Assembly (NCBI GenBank): GCA_026119855.1
Contig: JAOWBW010001314.1
Span: 229,001 to 293,000 of the forward strand
From: Campanula takesimana
Lineage: Eukaryota > Streptophyta > Magnoliopsida > Asterales > Campanulaceae
DNA: 64,000 bases
Reading direction: 5' to 3'
Under the pieces are notes generated by a model. That model had not been told where the DNA came from and did no database searches. It worked only from the letters and a program-made list of their open reading frames with translations. Below, piece by piece: positions 1 to 12,400 of this stretch. Position 1 is the first letter of the stretch, and the number at the start of each line of letters is the position of its first letter. The position numbers were made by a program, and so were the translations under genes.

Positions 1-1549
1 AGATCTGCGAGTTACTTGTGTATCTTGAACCAGTTCCAAAACTCCTTGTGGGATTTGTTCTTGTTCTACTATCGATTCAATGTCATTTTCGGGTACTCGA
101 ATCTCTTCGAGATTTACTTTAATCCCACTGATTTTTTGAAAAGAAACTCTTTCTCTAAAAAGACATCAGTTCGGGCAACAAACACTTTGTTGTCCATTCG
201 GTTATAAAAGTAATATCCTTTAGTTTTTTTTAGGATATCCCACGAAAATACATTTATCAGATTTGTGTGCACGTTTGTCTGAGATAAGTCTTTTGACAAA
301 AGCATCACAACCCCAAATCTTCATGAAATAAAGACTAGGTTTCTTTCCGCTCCATATCTCATATGGAGTCTTTTGAACCGATTTACTTGGAACTCGATTT
401 AGTGTGAAAGCGGCGGTTTCTAGTACATAACCCCAAAATGATATCGGAAGATCAACTTGACTCATCATTGATCGAACCATGTCCAACAAAGTCTGATTCC
501 TCCTCTCGGACACACCATTCCATTGTGGTGTTCCGGGTGGAGTCAATTATGAAACTATTCCACAATTCTTTCGATGATCATCAAATTCATGGCTTAAGTA
601 TTCCCCACCTCGATCTGATCAAAGTGCCTTAATACTGTTTCCAAGTTGTTTTTCTACTTCATTTTGAAATATTCTAAATATCTCAAATGCTTCACTTTTA
701 TTTTTCATTAGGTAAACATACCCAAATCTACTAAAATCATCAGTGAAGGTTATGAAGTATTGAAATCCTCCCCTAGCATTGCTACTTAGTGGTCCGCATA
801 CATCGGAATATATCAACCCCAATAAGTCGCTTGCCCTTTCACCCAACTTGGTAAAAGGTGTCTTGGTCATTTTTCCAAGAAGACACGACTCGAAAGTGTC
901 ATATGACTCGAGGTCACATGAACCCAAAAGACCGTCCCCATGGAGTTTGAGATACGCTTCTCATTAATATGACCTAGACGATAATGCCACAAATAAGTAT
1001 GATTTACATCATTAGGTTTATATTTCTTATTTATATGATAGTCATCTTCATTATTTTCATTCTTGACATCAAGGACATAAAGGCCATTAAATGAATTTGC
1101 AATACCATAAAGCACATCATTTAAATAAAGAGAAAATCTCTTATTCTCAATAAGAAATTAAAAACCTTCATTATCCAAACAAGAAATTGAAATAATATTT
1201 CTACTTAAATCCGGTACATAATAACAATTGTTCAAAACAAGTATTAAACTGAAAGGTAAAGTGACTTCATAAGTCCATACGGCTAATGCAGCAACTATTG
1301 CTCCATTACCCACACGTAGGTCTACTTCACCATCTTTAAGTAGTCTCCTATTCTTTAGTGCCTGCACATTTAAACAAATGTGAGACCCACATCCGGTATC
1401 CAATACACAGGAGCTAGTGATAGAAAGGAGAATATATACCATATAGATACCTAAAGTCGACGCAGTCCCACTGCTCTTTTTCTTATTTTGCTCTTCCTTA
1501 AAAGCCTTGCAATTACGTTTCCAATGACCAATTTCTTGACACTGGAAAA
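1..1549 (-). pseudogene. Element O pol, 5' part: zinc-knuckle end, protease, integrase (broken)
   Basis: On the minus strand from 1549 downward this starts inside a CCHC knuckle (QCQEIGHWKRNC), whose first cysteine lies across element A at 15389-15403. It then has an aspartic protease site (CVLDTGCGSHIC, near 1400), the pre-integrase HHCC region (LWHYRLGHINEKR, near 975) and integrase core pieces (IYSDVCGPLSS near 800; QWNGVSERRNQTLLD near 510; WGCDAFVKRL near 310). The second catalytic Asp lies near a frame break around 600-630. The reading frame changes at least three times, so it cannot give a full polyprotein. The protease has DTG rather than the DSG of the other copias in the window, marking a different lineage. 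Confidence 0.85.
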
Positions 1550-1595
1550 TGTTAGGATTCATTGTTAGTACACCCACTTGATTTGATTGATCCAT

Positions 1596-1605
1596 GCCAC
1601 GTGTC
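1596..1605 (+). promoter_or_regulatory. G-box/ABRE-like site in LTR A
   Basis: GCCACGTGTC contains the CACGTG core bound by plant bZIP and bHLH factors. The same position in the right LTR has a one-base change that destroys the core (ATCACGTGTC, about 13895). Family C/D has a related palindrome in its LTR. Confidence 0.5.
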
Positions 1606-1708
1606 TTTTTATGGACTTTAGGAATCATGTAATGAAGTTATACTTCAATTTTTAGAAAAGTCCATTTCTAGATTTTTATTTGTCTAGGCTGAGTTTTTGA
1701 TTTGGTTT

Positions 1709-1948
1709 AACCGTAGCGGTTTAGCTCTTCAAACCGCACTTGTGCTATCTTTGAACTGCCAGCATGGAGCCGCAGAGTATTCATCAAAACCGCATGCTAC
1801 AGTTTTGATGAACCGTTCTTCAAAGTTTCTTATGGAACCTCTGATGCCAACTTGATGGAACCGCATTCATGAAACCACATTCTACAGTCTCATTGAAACC
1901 GCATATCAAGTTCATCCTTGGAACCGCTCCAGTGCCTGGTGGAACCGC
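1709..1948 (+). repeat. Phased AACCGC motif array in U3 of element A
   Basis: AACCG or one-base variants start at about 1709, 1732, 1754 (AACTGC), 1767 (GCCGC), 1788, 1811, 1835, 1859, 1872 (AACCAC), 1897, 1922 and 1943. The usual step is 21-25 bp, with 13-bp steps near the half period. It lies 340-570 bp upstream of the TATA box. The same motif recurs in the spacer at 8900-9130, the gag linker, the pol linker and the extra gene. Variants fit CpG decay (CG to TG or CA). Confidence 0.75.
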
Positions 1949-2282
1949 AGAGCATTTATTGAAGAATTCAAGTGTCATTTATTCCTTGAGACAAATATTC
2001 CCTTTATCACCGTAATGGAATGTTTTATGACTTGTCAAAATAACTTCAAGTTAACTTGGAGTCTCTGCAAGGAATTTCGGTTTTGTCCAGGAATTTAAAA
2101 TGTTTACCGTTAGTCCTTTCTCTGCAACAAAGGACAATGTCAGGTAGTGGTTCTATAACTACCTAGGACTACAAAACAAAACCAAAGACGATAATGACAG
2201 CTCAACCAATGGGATTTCGACAGCAGTTGTACCTTCAGATTTAATTCAAATCTTTGTCCAACGGTCACAAGGGTGCACTGCC

Positions 2283-2290
2283 TATAAATA
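2283..2290 (+). promoter_or_regulatory. TATA box of LTR A
   Basis: TATAAATA within CTGCCTATAAATAGCC; conserved in the right LTR near 14570. It is the likely start of the genomic transcript. Confidence 0.7.
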
Positions 2291-3106
2291 GCCTTCATTT
2301 CTCAACAATGAAGGTTGTTGAGCTTCAAGAGATATTATTCCCAAGTGTTCAAGTTTTCTTTGAATATTTTACCCAGAAATTCAAACCTTCATTCCTCTCC
2401 TTAGCAAACCCAGAATTCTTCATCAAGCTTCAAGCCAAACAACCATTCATACTCAGCCTTTACACCGAAAGTTTTTCATTTGCTCATCCATCACTTAGAT
2501 CTTTAGAGCATTTGATTTCTTTCCACACACACACACGATTTATATAATCACATAGATTATATACTTCGAAAACACTGGTTGTTATAATAGCTTTGCTAGG
2601 TTAGATTGATTGTTTAGAGTTTAGATTCATCTTGTAAAACCTCCTCTAAATTAATACAAGTCTAGTAGCTATTAGAAAATCCTAGACTAACCATCTAGGT
2701 AGAGGACGTAGTTCATTCAAGAACGAACCTCTTCAAATTGTGTGTTTGATCTTTACTTTCTGTCTTGTTATTTATCTTTCTTGTTTATGGTCTATAACTT
2801 AATCCATCTTCGAAATGACTTGAAAGATGACTTGTGTTTTTCTTTGATCCTTAAGTTGAGATTATCATTTGCATCATTGTGTTTTTCAACCCGAGTCAAA
2901 CCGCCCAACTCTTTAATTATCCTCTTTGCCAAACCGCAAAACTTCGCTGTGCATTTTATCAGTTCGGTTCTAGTGCTTTGAACCGCAGTTGGCCAAACTG
3001 ATAAGTACTCGGTTGAATTTTAAGGGCATTTTCAAAAAAAGTTTGGACCGATATTCACCCGCCCACTAGCGGTTCTATACCCTTGTTGCCCTCTGGGACC
3101 AACAAG

Positions 3107-3118
3107 TGGTATCAGAGC
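3107..3118 (+). other. Primer binding site of element A (tRNA-iMet)
   Basis: TGGTATCAGAGC is complementary to the 3' end of plant initiator methionine tRNA. It begins 2 bp after the LTR end, the same spacing as in D and C. Confidence 0.9.
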
Positions 3119-3168
3119 ATATCCACCAAAGTTGTTTTTACAAGATTAACCGCTTGGGTGCTGATCCA

Positions 3169-5504
3169 ATGGTATACACAAACACCCATATGATGCAGAC
3201 ATCCAATTCGAATCATTTACCGATTCTGGATGAAGATAGTTTTATCTTTTGGAAAGATAGGATGATGAAACACATGATTTCATGTGATCGTAGACTGTGG
3301 ACTGCGGTTGTGGATGGACCATACATTCCTATGAAAGCTAATCCTCGTGCAGGTACTGCTGGAGACCGTGTAAATGTGGACTTTGATGGTAAAGCTATGT
3401 CCATGCTGGTGTTAGCTATTGACTTGAGAACCCACTCAAAAGTGCTACATTACAAAACCGTAAAGACAACATGGGATGCAATAGTTGATTTTCTGGAAGG
3501 AGATTCAGATACCAAGAAGAACCGCCTCTATCAACAGAGAAGACTCTTTGACTACTTTGTTAAAAATCCTAAGGAATCTCTTCGTCAATGCTATGAGAGG
3601 TTCATTGATATTGTTAATGTATGTTTTTCTATTGGACATGTCTATTCAAACACAGACTTGAACATGAGATTCATGCAAGCTCTTGGTAGCAAATGGCTAA
3701 TTAAGACTACAAATATCGAAGACAACAAAGACCTGGAAGCTATTGATCTTCGTCATTTATATGCCATGCTGAAGGTATTTGAATTTAAGCTTTAAGAGGT
3801 CTATGAAACCGAGAACAAATTTAAGACTCTCTCTCTAGCCGCATCAAAAATACCTCATCTCCAGTCTACAATCCAGATCACCATCAAGCTGTACCTTACC
3901 TCCACTTATAAACCGTACCTCCTGATCAGAATGTACCCAGATACAACCCTCCAACCGCACCATCTGATTATTATCAACAGTCTCATCAACCCTATCCACA
4001 ATCTCATCAACCTTACCAGCAGTCTCATCAATCCTACACTCCTCCTCAAAGTTCCTACTCTCAGAGTGTAGCATCTCAATCCTCGTGATCTAGTCAAGTG
4101 GATTTTGATGACATGGATGATGAAGAATTTGCTTTGTATGTGAAGAAATACACCAAGTTCAGGAAGAACAACAGATCTCAGTTTCCATCCAAAGGCCCTG
4201 CAAAGTTTGTCCCTCCAACCAGATTCAGCAAGACTGTAGATCCTAAGAAAAGAGATGACTTGGTCTGTTACAACTGCAGACAGCCATGTCACTTTGCTTC
4301 GAGTTGTCCCAAACCACGCTATGAAGCCGCACCAGCAAAGAAACCGTTCAACAAAAAGTTTGTGAAGAGAAGAGGAATGGTAGCTGATCAAGGGGATCAA
4401 CCGCTGACATGGATGGGTTCTGATTCAGATGAAAGTGATGATGAAGATGAAATGGCAAATCTATGCCTCATGGGATTTGAAGAAAAGGTTGAAATTGACG
4501 AAAGCCTTCCACTGCCAAACCAACAAATGAAGTCAGTTTCACCAAGGACTCCCGAGGCTAGATCAAGCAAAGCTTCTATAACACCAAACTGCTTTCCTGA
4601 GGTTCAAGCAGATCAAAGCCATGATGACCAGGTACTTGAACGTGCTAATCTTATTTGTCAACAACACATAGTGCTTAAAAGAGCATATAAATTAATGGTT
4701 GCGGAACTTGAAGATTCCTAAAAAGAATGCAAGTCCCACAAGGAGGAAATTGAAGGCCTCAAGTTCCAAATTGCTGGGATATCTTCTATTGTGGAAGAAA
4801 ACCGCTATCTGAAGGACAAAGCCGAGGCACACTTAACCCAAATACATGAGCTTACCGCATAAAGGGATGACCTTCAAAACGTGACTGATGTGTGGACTAA
4901 GTCTGGTGTCACTATGGAACAAATCCTAAATTCACAAATTCCTACTTCGGATAAAAGTGGATTGGGGTTCAAAACCAGTGATGGGTGCAAGTGTCCTTGC
5001 CTCTGTGCCGAAGGTGGTGTGTTACCCCCTAAACAAACCGATGAAACTACCAAAGTTAATCATGCTGGTAAAAAGGGCTTTAAGCAAGAAATTAAGAAGC
5101 AAAATTATTTCTTTGAGTATCCTAAAAATCAGACTGGGGGAGATTCTAAGTGGAAAGAAAAATCCACAGCGGCTGAGGTTGACAAGGTAGTATTGAGTGA
5201 TGAAACCGCTCCTAGCCGGTTCAAGAAAATTCCTATCATTTTTTCTAAAGCCGCACATAAGAGGAAGGTTGAGCTCAAAAAAGTGATATTTGTCAAAGCC
5301 AAAACCGCTGGCCCAGTAAAACATGAGAAACCGAAGATTAGTAAGGGGTTTGTAAAACCGCAACCTCAACCAGGTTTCATTCATTGTGCTATTTGTGCCG
5401 ATTATGGTCATGGTGCTGGTCATTGTCTTTTAAGGTTCACACCCAATTCCAAGGGACGTAAAAATCCTAAGGTCAAACAGGTGTGGGTCCCAAAAAGATG
5501 CTAA
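3169..5504 (+). pseudogene. Element A gag (broken)
   Basis: The start at 3169 is homologous to the gag start of D (35154), both about 50-60 bp after the primer site. An N-terminal capsid-like domain runs to about 3795 and ends in a stop. A second open part (4098-4721) has a CCHC knuckle (CYNCRQPCHFASSC) in which the usual glycine before histidine is cysteine, then an acidic stretch. After a stop, a segment homologous to the coiled coil of D follows. The last open part (4881-5504) ends in a second CCHC knuckle (CAICADYGHGAGHC) and a basic tail. At least four stops separate the pieces. The linker near 5160-5360 is dense in AACCGC/AGCCGC codons. Confidence 0.85.
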
Positions 5505-5569
5505 CCCTAGGACCCAAAGAATAAGGGGGACCAAATCTTTCATGTTTCATTTTTCAGATTTTATGCTTT

Positions 5570-8500
5570 ATGGCTGGTAATGCAAAGAAGAAGAAGGATC
5601 TTTGGTACTTGGACAGTGGTTGCTCACGACACATGGCGGAAGATAATGAACTTCTTGGTGATACCATCAGCATGAAACGCCCCCCAGTAGTGTTTGGTAA
5701 CAACAAGAAAGGAGAAACAGTAGGATATGGAGCAATCAAACGAGGAAATGTGACTATTGAAAATGTGTCACTAGTAGAAGGACTCAAGCACAACCTTCTC
5801 TCCATATCTCAGTTTTATGACAAAGGAATGAACTGCAACTTCACTTCAACGAACTGTATCATTAAAGATGCAACTTTCGGAGTTACTCTACTGACTGGCA
5901 ACAGAATAGGTGATGTATATATGATAGATTTGAGTAATGTTGTTTCTATTGTTGACCTCTGTTTTGTAGCCAAAAATGTAAGTGAAAGCATCTGGTTATG
6001 GCATAAGCGGCTCATCCACTTGAACTTAAGTATCTAGCAAAACTGCAAAGGGACGGTCTCGTCAAAGGACTTCCCAAAGTGGCTGACCATCATGATAAGA
6101 AATGTAAAGCATGCCAGCTTGGTAAGCAGCCCAAATAGTCATTCCCCAGCAAAACCGCGCCTTCAACGAACCGCTGCTTACAATTGCTTCATATGGATCA
6201 ATTTGGACTTGTCCCAACCGCAAGTATAGGAGGAAACTGCTATACCTTGGTGGTTGTTGATGATTATTTAAGATACACAGGTGGAAATGATGGCCTCCAA
6301 AGATGATACTTATGGCATCATAACCGCTCTCTTTAGACAGCTCCAAACCCAAAAATTGGATGACATTGTTAGTGTGCGTTCAGATAATGGAAGCGAGTTT
6401 ACAAACAATAGTGTTGCCAAATATTGTGATGATTATGGGATTGATCATAACTTCTCTGCCGCTGGGGTCCTATAACAAAATGGAGTAGTGGAAAGAAAGA
6501 AGAGGACTTTGATCAAAGCCGGGAAGACTATGATTGCAGAAGCCAAGCTTCCCAAGTACTTTTGGGCCGAAGCAGTTAATACAGATTGTTTCACTCAGAA
6601 CCGCTCCCTCATAATCAAAGTTTACAACAAAACTCTGTATGAATCGTAGAGAGGCAGATCACCCAACATTTCCTTTTTCAAGATATTTGGATGCAAATGT
6701 TACATCTTATACAATGGCAGAGAGCATCGTGGTAAATTTGATGCTAAGGCCGATGAAAGTATTTTTGTTGGTTATTCTAAAAACTCTAAAGCTTTTCGTT
6801 GTTTCAATAAGACTTCATTAAAAATTCTAGAGTCTGTCCATGTTACATTTGATGAACATGATTTTCTTGAGCCACATATGGCTCCAAATTTGCTGATGAT
6901 TTTAGTGATTTTGAGACAAGTATACATTATCCTAATCATTCAGCCGCAGATGACCAATCTACTCAAACCACTCCATCAGGTTCTCCAGCCGCACCCAATC
7001 AAACCGAAGGTGGTGTTGCTGCAGAACCGCTCTGATCCCATTCAAGCGATTCAACCATTTCCAGTCATCACCTTCAATGAAGATTTCAATGATTATCAAG
7101 AAGAGCCTCCTCTAGAAAATTTTCAAGAAATAGTGGTTCATGAAGACCTCTCTCCAAAAATTAATGAGCATAGAGACCATCCAACTACCAATGTTATCGG
7201 TCCTATCAATTTTGGTGTTCAAACAAGAGGAAGCTTAACTCATAGATGACCACAATTTGTTCTCAACTGCACTGTTATCTTAAATGGAACCAAAGAAGGT
7301 TGATGAAGCTCTAAGTGATCCAAGTTGGGTAGCTGTAATGCAAGAAGATCTTAATCAGTTTGAAAGATGCAGAGTTTAGACTCTAGTTCTAAGACCCAGA
7401 GATCACACTGTAATTGAAACAAAATGGGTATACAGAAACAAGATGGATGAAAATGGTACTATAACAAGAAACAAAGCTAGGTTAGTTGCTCAAGGTTATA
7501 GGCAAGAAGAAGGGATCTATTATGATGAAACCTTTGCCCATGTAGCCAGAATTGAAGCCATTAGACTGTTCCTGACATATGCCTCCTTCAAGAAATTCAA
7601 GCTATATCAAATGGATGTGAAGAGTGCATTTCTGAATGGTGTACTACAAGAAGAAGTCTATGTAGCCTAAACGCCAGGATTTGAAGACAACAAATACACT
7701 CATCATGTCTTCAAGCTCAAGAAGGCCTTGTATAGACTCAAGCAAGCTCCAAGAGCATGGTATGACACTCTATCTAAATTTCTTATTGAACAAGGCTTCT
7801 CTTGAGGTAAAATTGATACAACTTTATTTATTGCTAAACACAAAGGTCATTCAATATTAGTTCATATTTATGTTGATGATATTATTTTCAGTTCTACTAA
7901 TGAAACTATATGTGTTAAGTTTGAGAAGCTAATGAAAGGTAAATTTGAGATGTGTATAATGGGAGAGTTGACATTCTTTCTTGGACTCTAAATAAAGCAA
8001 TGTCATGATGGAATCTTTATCAACCAAGCCAAATACACTAAAGACTTGATCAAGAATTTTGGGCTTAAAACCGCAAAACCAGTTGATACCCCAATGACAA
8101 AGGCCTGCAGTTTGGATCGAGATGAATAAGGTAAGAAAGTGAATCAGACACTCTACCGAGGTATGATTGGCTCTCTTCTTTACTTAACTGCAAGTAGGCC
8201 AGATATCATGTTCAGTGTTTGTGTTTGTGCTAGATTTCAAGGTGACCCTAGAGAATCTCATCTTATAGCTGTTAAACGTATTATTAGATATTTATGTGGC
8301 TCTGTTAACCTTGGACTTTGGTACTCTAAAGAATATTCATTTGATTTATTAGGTTATTGAGATGCTGACTTTGCAGCTTGTAAGATTGATAGAAAGAGAA
8401 CTAGTGGTACATGTCAGTTCCTTGGATCTCGGCTAGTATCATGGTCCAACAAAAAACAAGCTTCGGTTTCAGTCTCAACCGCTGAAGCTGAATACATTGC

Positions 8501-8813
8501 AGCTGGAAGCTGTTGCTCTCAAATTCTCTGGATGAAACAACAGTTGGAAGACTATGAAGTATTTGAAAAGAACTGCCCTATCTACTGTGATAGTACTGCA
8601 GCAATATCCATCTCCAACAATCCAGTTCAGCACTCAAACACCAAGCACATTAACATAATATATCACTTCCTCAAAGACCACGTTGAAAAGAAGAACATTT
8701 TTCTAGCTAAGGTGGGAACTGATGATCAAATTGCTGACATCCTCACCAAACCGCTTGAAAATTCTAGGTTCTTTCATTTACGAGGAGAAATGGGTATGCT
8801 GGAACTAACCTAA
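5570..8813 (+). pseudogene. Element A pol: protease, integrase, RT, RNase H (broken)
   Basis: Starts at ATGGCTGG, equivalent to 37643 in D, 16 bp after a TTTTTCAG tract. Protease site LWYLDSGCSRHM (5600). Pre-integrase LWHKRLIHLNL (6000). Integrase catalytic Asp in VRSDNGSEF (6380) and Glu in VVERKKRTLIKAGK (6490). RT YQMDVKSAFLNGVL (7610) and YVDDIIF (7870). RNase H STAEAEYIAAGSCC (8480) and TKHINIIYHFLKDH (8640), ending ILTKPLENSRFFHL. Against D, the in-frame stops are mostly single C-to-T or G-to-A changes (near 6136, 6472, 7377, 7670, 7804, 7989), a deamination pattern. The gene is dead. Confidence 0.9.
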
Positions 8814-9280
8814 CATATATCATGCCTATTTATTTCTTGTTTCTAATAATTTTTGTTAAGTATTTTGGCTCTATTTAAAAAAAATGCAAAAATAGCTTGC
8901 GGTTCAATCAACATTGAAACCGCATCAATAATGGTTCAATAGAAGATTCCAGTCAAACTGCAGAGTCAAGAAGGATGACAACGGTTTTCTACAATCCGTA
9001 TTGTGAAAGCTAGTACATCGGTTTGATCAAGGCAAAACCGCAGACAGAACTAAGAGATATCGGCTTCGTCAAAACCGATAGAGGAGTAAAGGTATGTCAG
9101 TTTGGTCAACAAACTGCTCAAGTATGTATAATTGCAGTTTAGTCCCTACTTTATGTCAGTTCATTATTTAGAACCTTTTTGCAATTATTTCTGCCGTATT
9201 AAATGCGATAGACAGGTACGCTGACGTTTAGCCTTCTTCAGCCGTCATGGCCGCTCCACTACCCGAGGTGGTTAATTGAG
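8814..9280 (+). other. Spacer of element A between pol and extra-gene promoter, rich in AACCG motif
   Basis: No coding potential. Between about 8900 and 9120 there are repeated forms of GCGGTT/AACCGC/AACCGAT on both strands (8899, 8919, 9043, 9074 and neighbours). In C and D the equivalent spacer has the TGCGC motif instead. Confidence 0.6.
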
Positions 9281-9287
9281 TATAAAA
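9281..9287 (+). promoter_or_regulatory. Internal TATA box for the extra gene of element A
   Basis: TATAAAA lies 144 bp upstream of the exon-1 ATG (9425), followed by a CT-rich leader (9350-9392). D (TATATATA, 41709) and C (33008-33015, minus) have a TATA plus CT-rich leader at matching positions, which supports a conserved internal promoter. Confidence 0.6.
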
Positions 9288-9424
9288 GACAATTTCATTT
9301 TTATTTTAACTTTTTACCTTCTTCCTTATTCGGAAAATGCATTTTCTCTCTCTTCTGTACTCACCGTACTTCCTCTCTGTTTTCTCTCTCTCAAAAATTT
9401 CTATAATACTTAAACAAACTTGTA

Positions 9425-12400
9425 ATGGCACCAAAGAAATCTTCTGATATTGCTTCTGCTTCTACATCATCTAAACCTTCGAAGCCCGATATGGTATGAT
9501 TTTTTGAACCCAACTCAGTATTTTTGTTTATGTCCGCCATTGTTGAAGCTTCAAAAGCTTGTTCATCTTCCATGTTGATTTCTTGCTTTTTCTTCGTTAT
9601 TTTGGTTGGATAGTGTTCGTTATTTCTTTTATATACTGATTGTATGTTTTATTTTGTTATTTATGTTCAATTTTTGAACAATTTCGTGTTTTGGGTTTTT
9701 CGGTGTTCGTCGTGATTTTTGCAGATTCTGGGTTTATATGATGTTATTTGTCCTTGCTTATTTAGAACTTTGTTAGAATCTTCCCTTTTTGATCATTTTG
9801 ATGTAATTCTTTCATATTTTGGTTAATTTTTTGTTTTGCATGTTTATACTCTGTTCTTCATGTTCTTCGTGCATTCAAACGCCGCTTTTTCAAAAACTTT
9901 TCCTTTGATCCGTTTTTTATTCTACTATTTTGTTATTCATGTTTTTACATTTTTACCCTTTTGTTGCTTGTGCCGGATGGTTACATTGTTAGGATTCATT
10001 AGTTATGGTTTTGTAAGCTTCTCTCAAACTGCTAAGTTTGTACATTTGGTTGAACCGCAAGGTTTGATTAGATGTGTTAAACTGCACGGTTTGGTTGATG
10101 TTTCAAACCGTTGTTACACAAATTATTTCTAACTTTGATTATTTTTCAGGATACATCCAACTTTGTATCAGGCTCTCGAATTGTAGAGGAATATTTCAAA
10201 GGGATACGGTTGGAAGAAAGCTATTGAGCCTGCTAGAGAAGTTCAAGCTCCTACCATTGTTCCTCATGGATGAACCGCAATTTGTCCCAATCATCTGTGC
10301 CGAATTCTTCAAAAATGGGATAAAGACTAACACTGCTATGTTGAATGGGAAAGGAGAATAAATTAGAGATTTGGAGACTGGGGAGATAAAGTTTGAGGAT
10401 GCCATCAGGTCAAAGGTTTGTGGCAAAACCGTAACTCTAACCGCATTGAAGATTGGAGTGCTAGCTGGCCTTGAGTTCTCTAGGATAATGAGTATCAAAC
10501 CGGAGCTTCTGAATAGCACAACCATGGAGTTAATAGGAGTAAATTCCTTCTCCACCAGAAATTCCACCAAGAAGGATTTCGGTGAGGTTATGGCTCACTT
10601 ATGTGATCTGGTGGACACGGCTGTTATGTGCAAGAATGGAAACCACAATAACTTTACTTATGAATAGTATAACTACCGTGTGGCCATTTACAAAGGAAAG
10701 AAATTGCACTGGCTTAAGATTCTGATGCATGAGATGATAAATGCATTGAACCGCCACACAGCTGACAAAGCCGCTGGTAAATCAAAGATCAGGACTCACT
10801 GCAGGTTGCTGACTAGGTTTCTTCATCAAGAACCAGCCATTTTTGAGTTCTCTTCAGCTAACAAGGACTACTGGATGGATCCAGCTGAGAAAACAATCTT
10901 TGGTCTGTCAAAGTTTGATGCTTTTCTGACCAAGTTTGGATGGAGATTTGCCCAAACCGTGTGGAATGAGGATTCACTACCTGAAAACCAAAGGGGGCCA
11001 TACCCTGAGGCTCGGCTCAACAAATCAGGCAAACCGTATGCAAGAGTCGTTGCAGATCAGGCTCATGCTACGTTATTAAGGAATGAAGGTCAAACTGAAA
11101 CTTTGAGCAGATTGGGGTTGAGTGGTATAACTGAAACCGCTGCACCGGCTGAGGAGGAGTCAGCGGCGGAGGGGGAGCCTGCAGTTTGGTCTAAGACTGC
11201 GGCTCAGCCCAAGGAAACCGCATCTCCAAGGAAGAGGAAAGGAACTGCTCAAATTCCTTCAATCATCACCAAGGCTGATCTAGCCAAACCTTCTCCTAAA
11301 CTCTTATCCAAACCGCCTTCAAAACCCTCATCTACTTCAACTTCATTTCCTCCCATTAAACTTTCACCAACACTTGTAAAACCAATTATTTCTAAACCAT
11401 CCTCACCCAAACCGATATTTTCCAAACCTACATCTCCTCCCAAACCGAACGTTAATAAATCTTTGCAGTTTGCTAAAGATGCTCATGCACTTAAAGCTTC
11501 CAAAACCAAACCTCAATCCCCTTCTAAACCTTCACCTAAGAAAATTCTTTCAGACTTTTTCCAAACCGAACCTTCATCCCCTGCCAAACCATCACCTTCC
11601 AAACCGCCCTCTGTTCATTTTACCCAAGAACAGTTGGCTGAAATTTACAAAGCCTTTCCAAACCATAAACCCAGTGACCAAACCGAGCCTGGGCAGACTG
11701 AAGTGTATGAGGCTGCGGTTCAGCCTGAGCAAACCAAAGAGTTTGAGGCTGCAGATATGCCTGAGCAGACCGAAGTGTCTGAAGCCGCTGATGAACCTGA
11801 GCAAGATGAAGAAAATATTGAGGTTCAACCTTTGAAGAAGAGAAGGAGATTGATCAAGAAAGTGATTTTGAAGAGCACTGGCAAACCAGGTTACCAGGTG
11901 CAGTAGATTTCAGCAAAGCTTTTGGTAAGAAGGACCATTCTCCACAGGAAGGAAGTTTTACAAAGGAACTGCGTGAACATGCCGCAAAGAGACAGTCTGA
12001 AACAGAACCGATGCTGATTGAAGACTCTCCTTCTCTTGTACTTAAAAGAAAACTGGACTTTGATTCTCCTGAAAGAACGCCATCTCCGGTTCAACCGAGG
12101 TCCAGTCATTCCCAATCTGCGGCTCTGTCATCTCCTTCATCTCCAGTTCTACCACTGGCTCAACCATCGGTTTCTTCAATCAAACTGAAATTGAAGAAAA
12201 GGAAGCGTGCTAGTGAAATTGCGGCTTACCTTAAACGGTCCAAGGCTGATATTTCAAGAGAAAGGCGTGCTGGAGACATTGCTCGTGCCGCTGATAGAGC
12301 CCTTAAGTCAGGCCGCCCTAATCCTTTCTCCATTTATCCAGCCAACGATAGTGAAGCCGTAGCAGACCAGATCATTCTTGATGCTGCTAATCAACTATTG

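Larger units (their letters stand above)
1550..3104 (+). repeat. 5' LTR of element A
   Basis: About 1555 bp, matching 13849-15388 throughout, with scattered substitutions and a 14-bp segment near 1871 absent from the right LTR. U3 carries a G-box (GCCACGTGTC, 1596-1605) and an array of AACCG(C) motifs (1709-1948). The TATA box is at 2283-2290. The short ORFs inside (for example 2254-2547) are not supported as genes. Confidence 0.92.
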
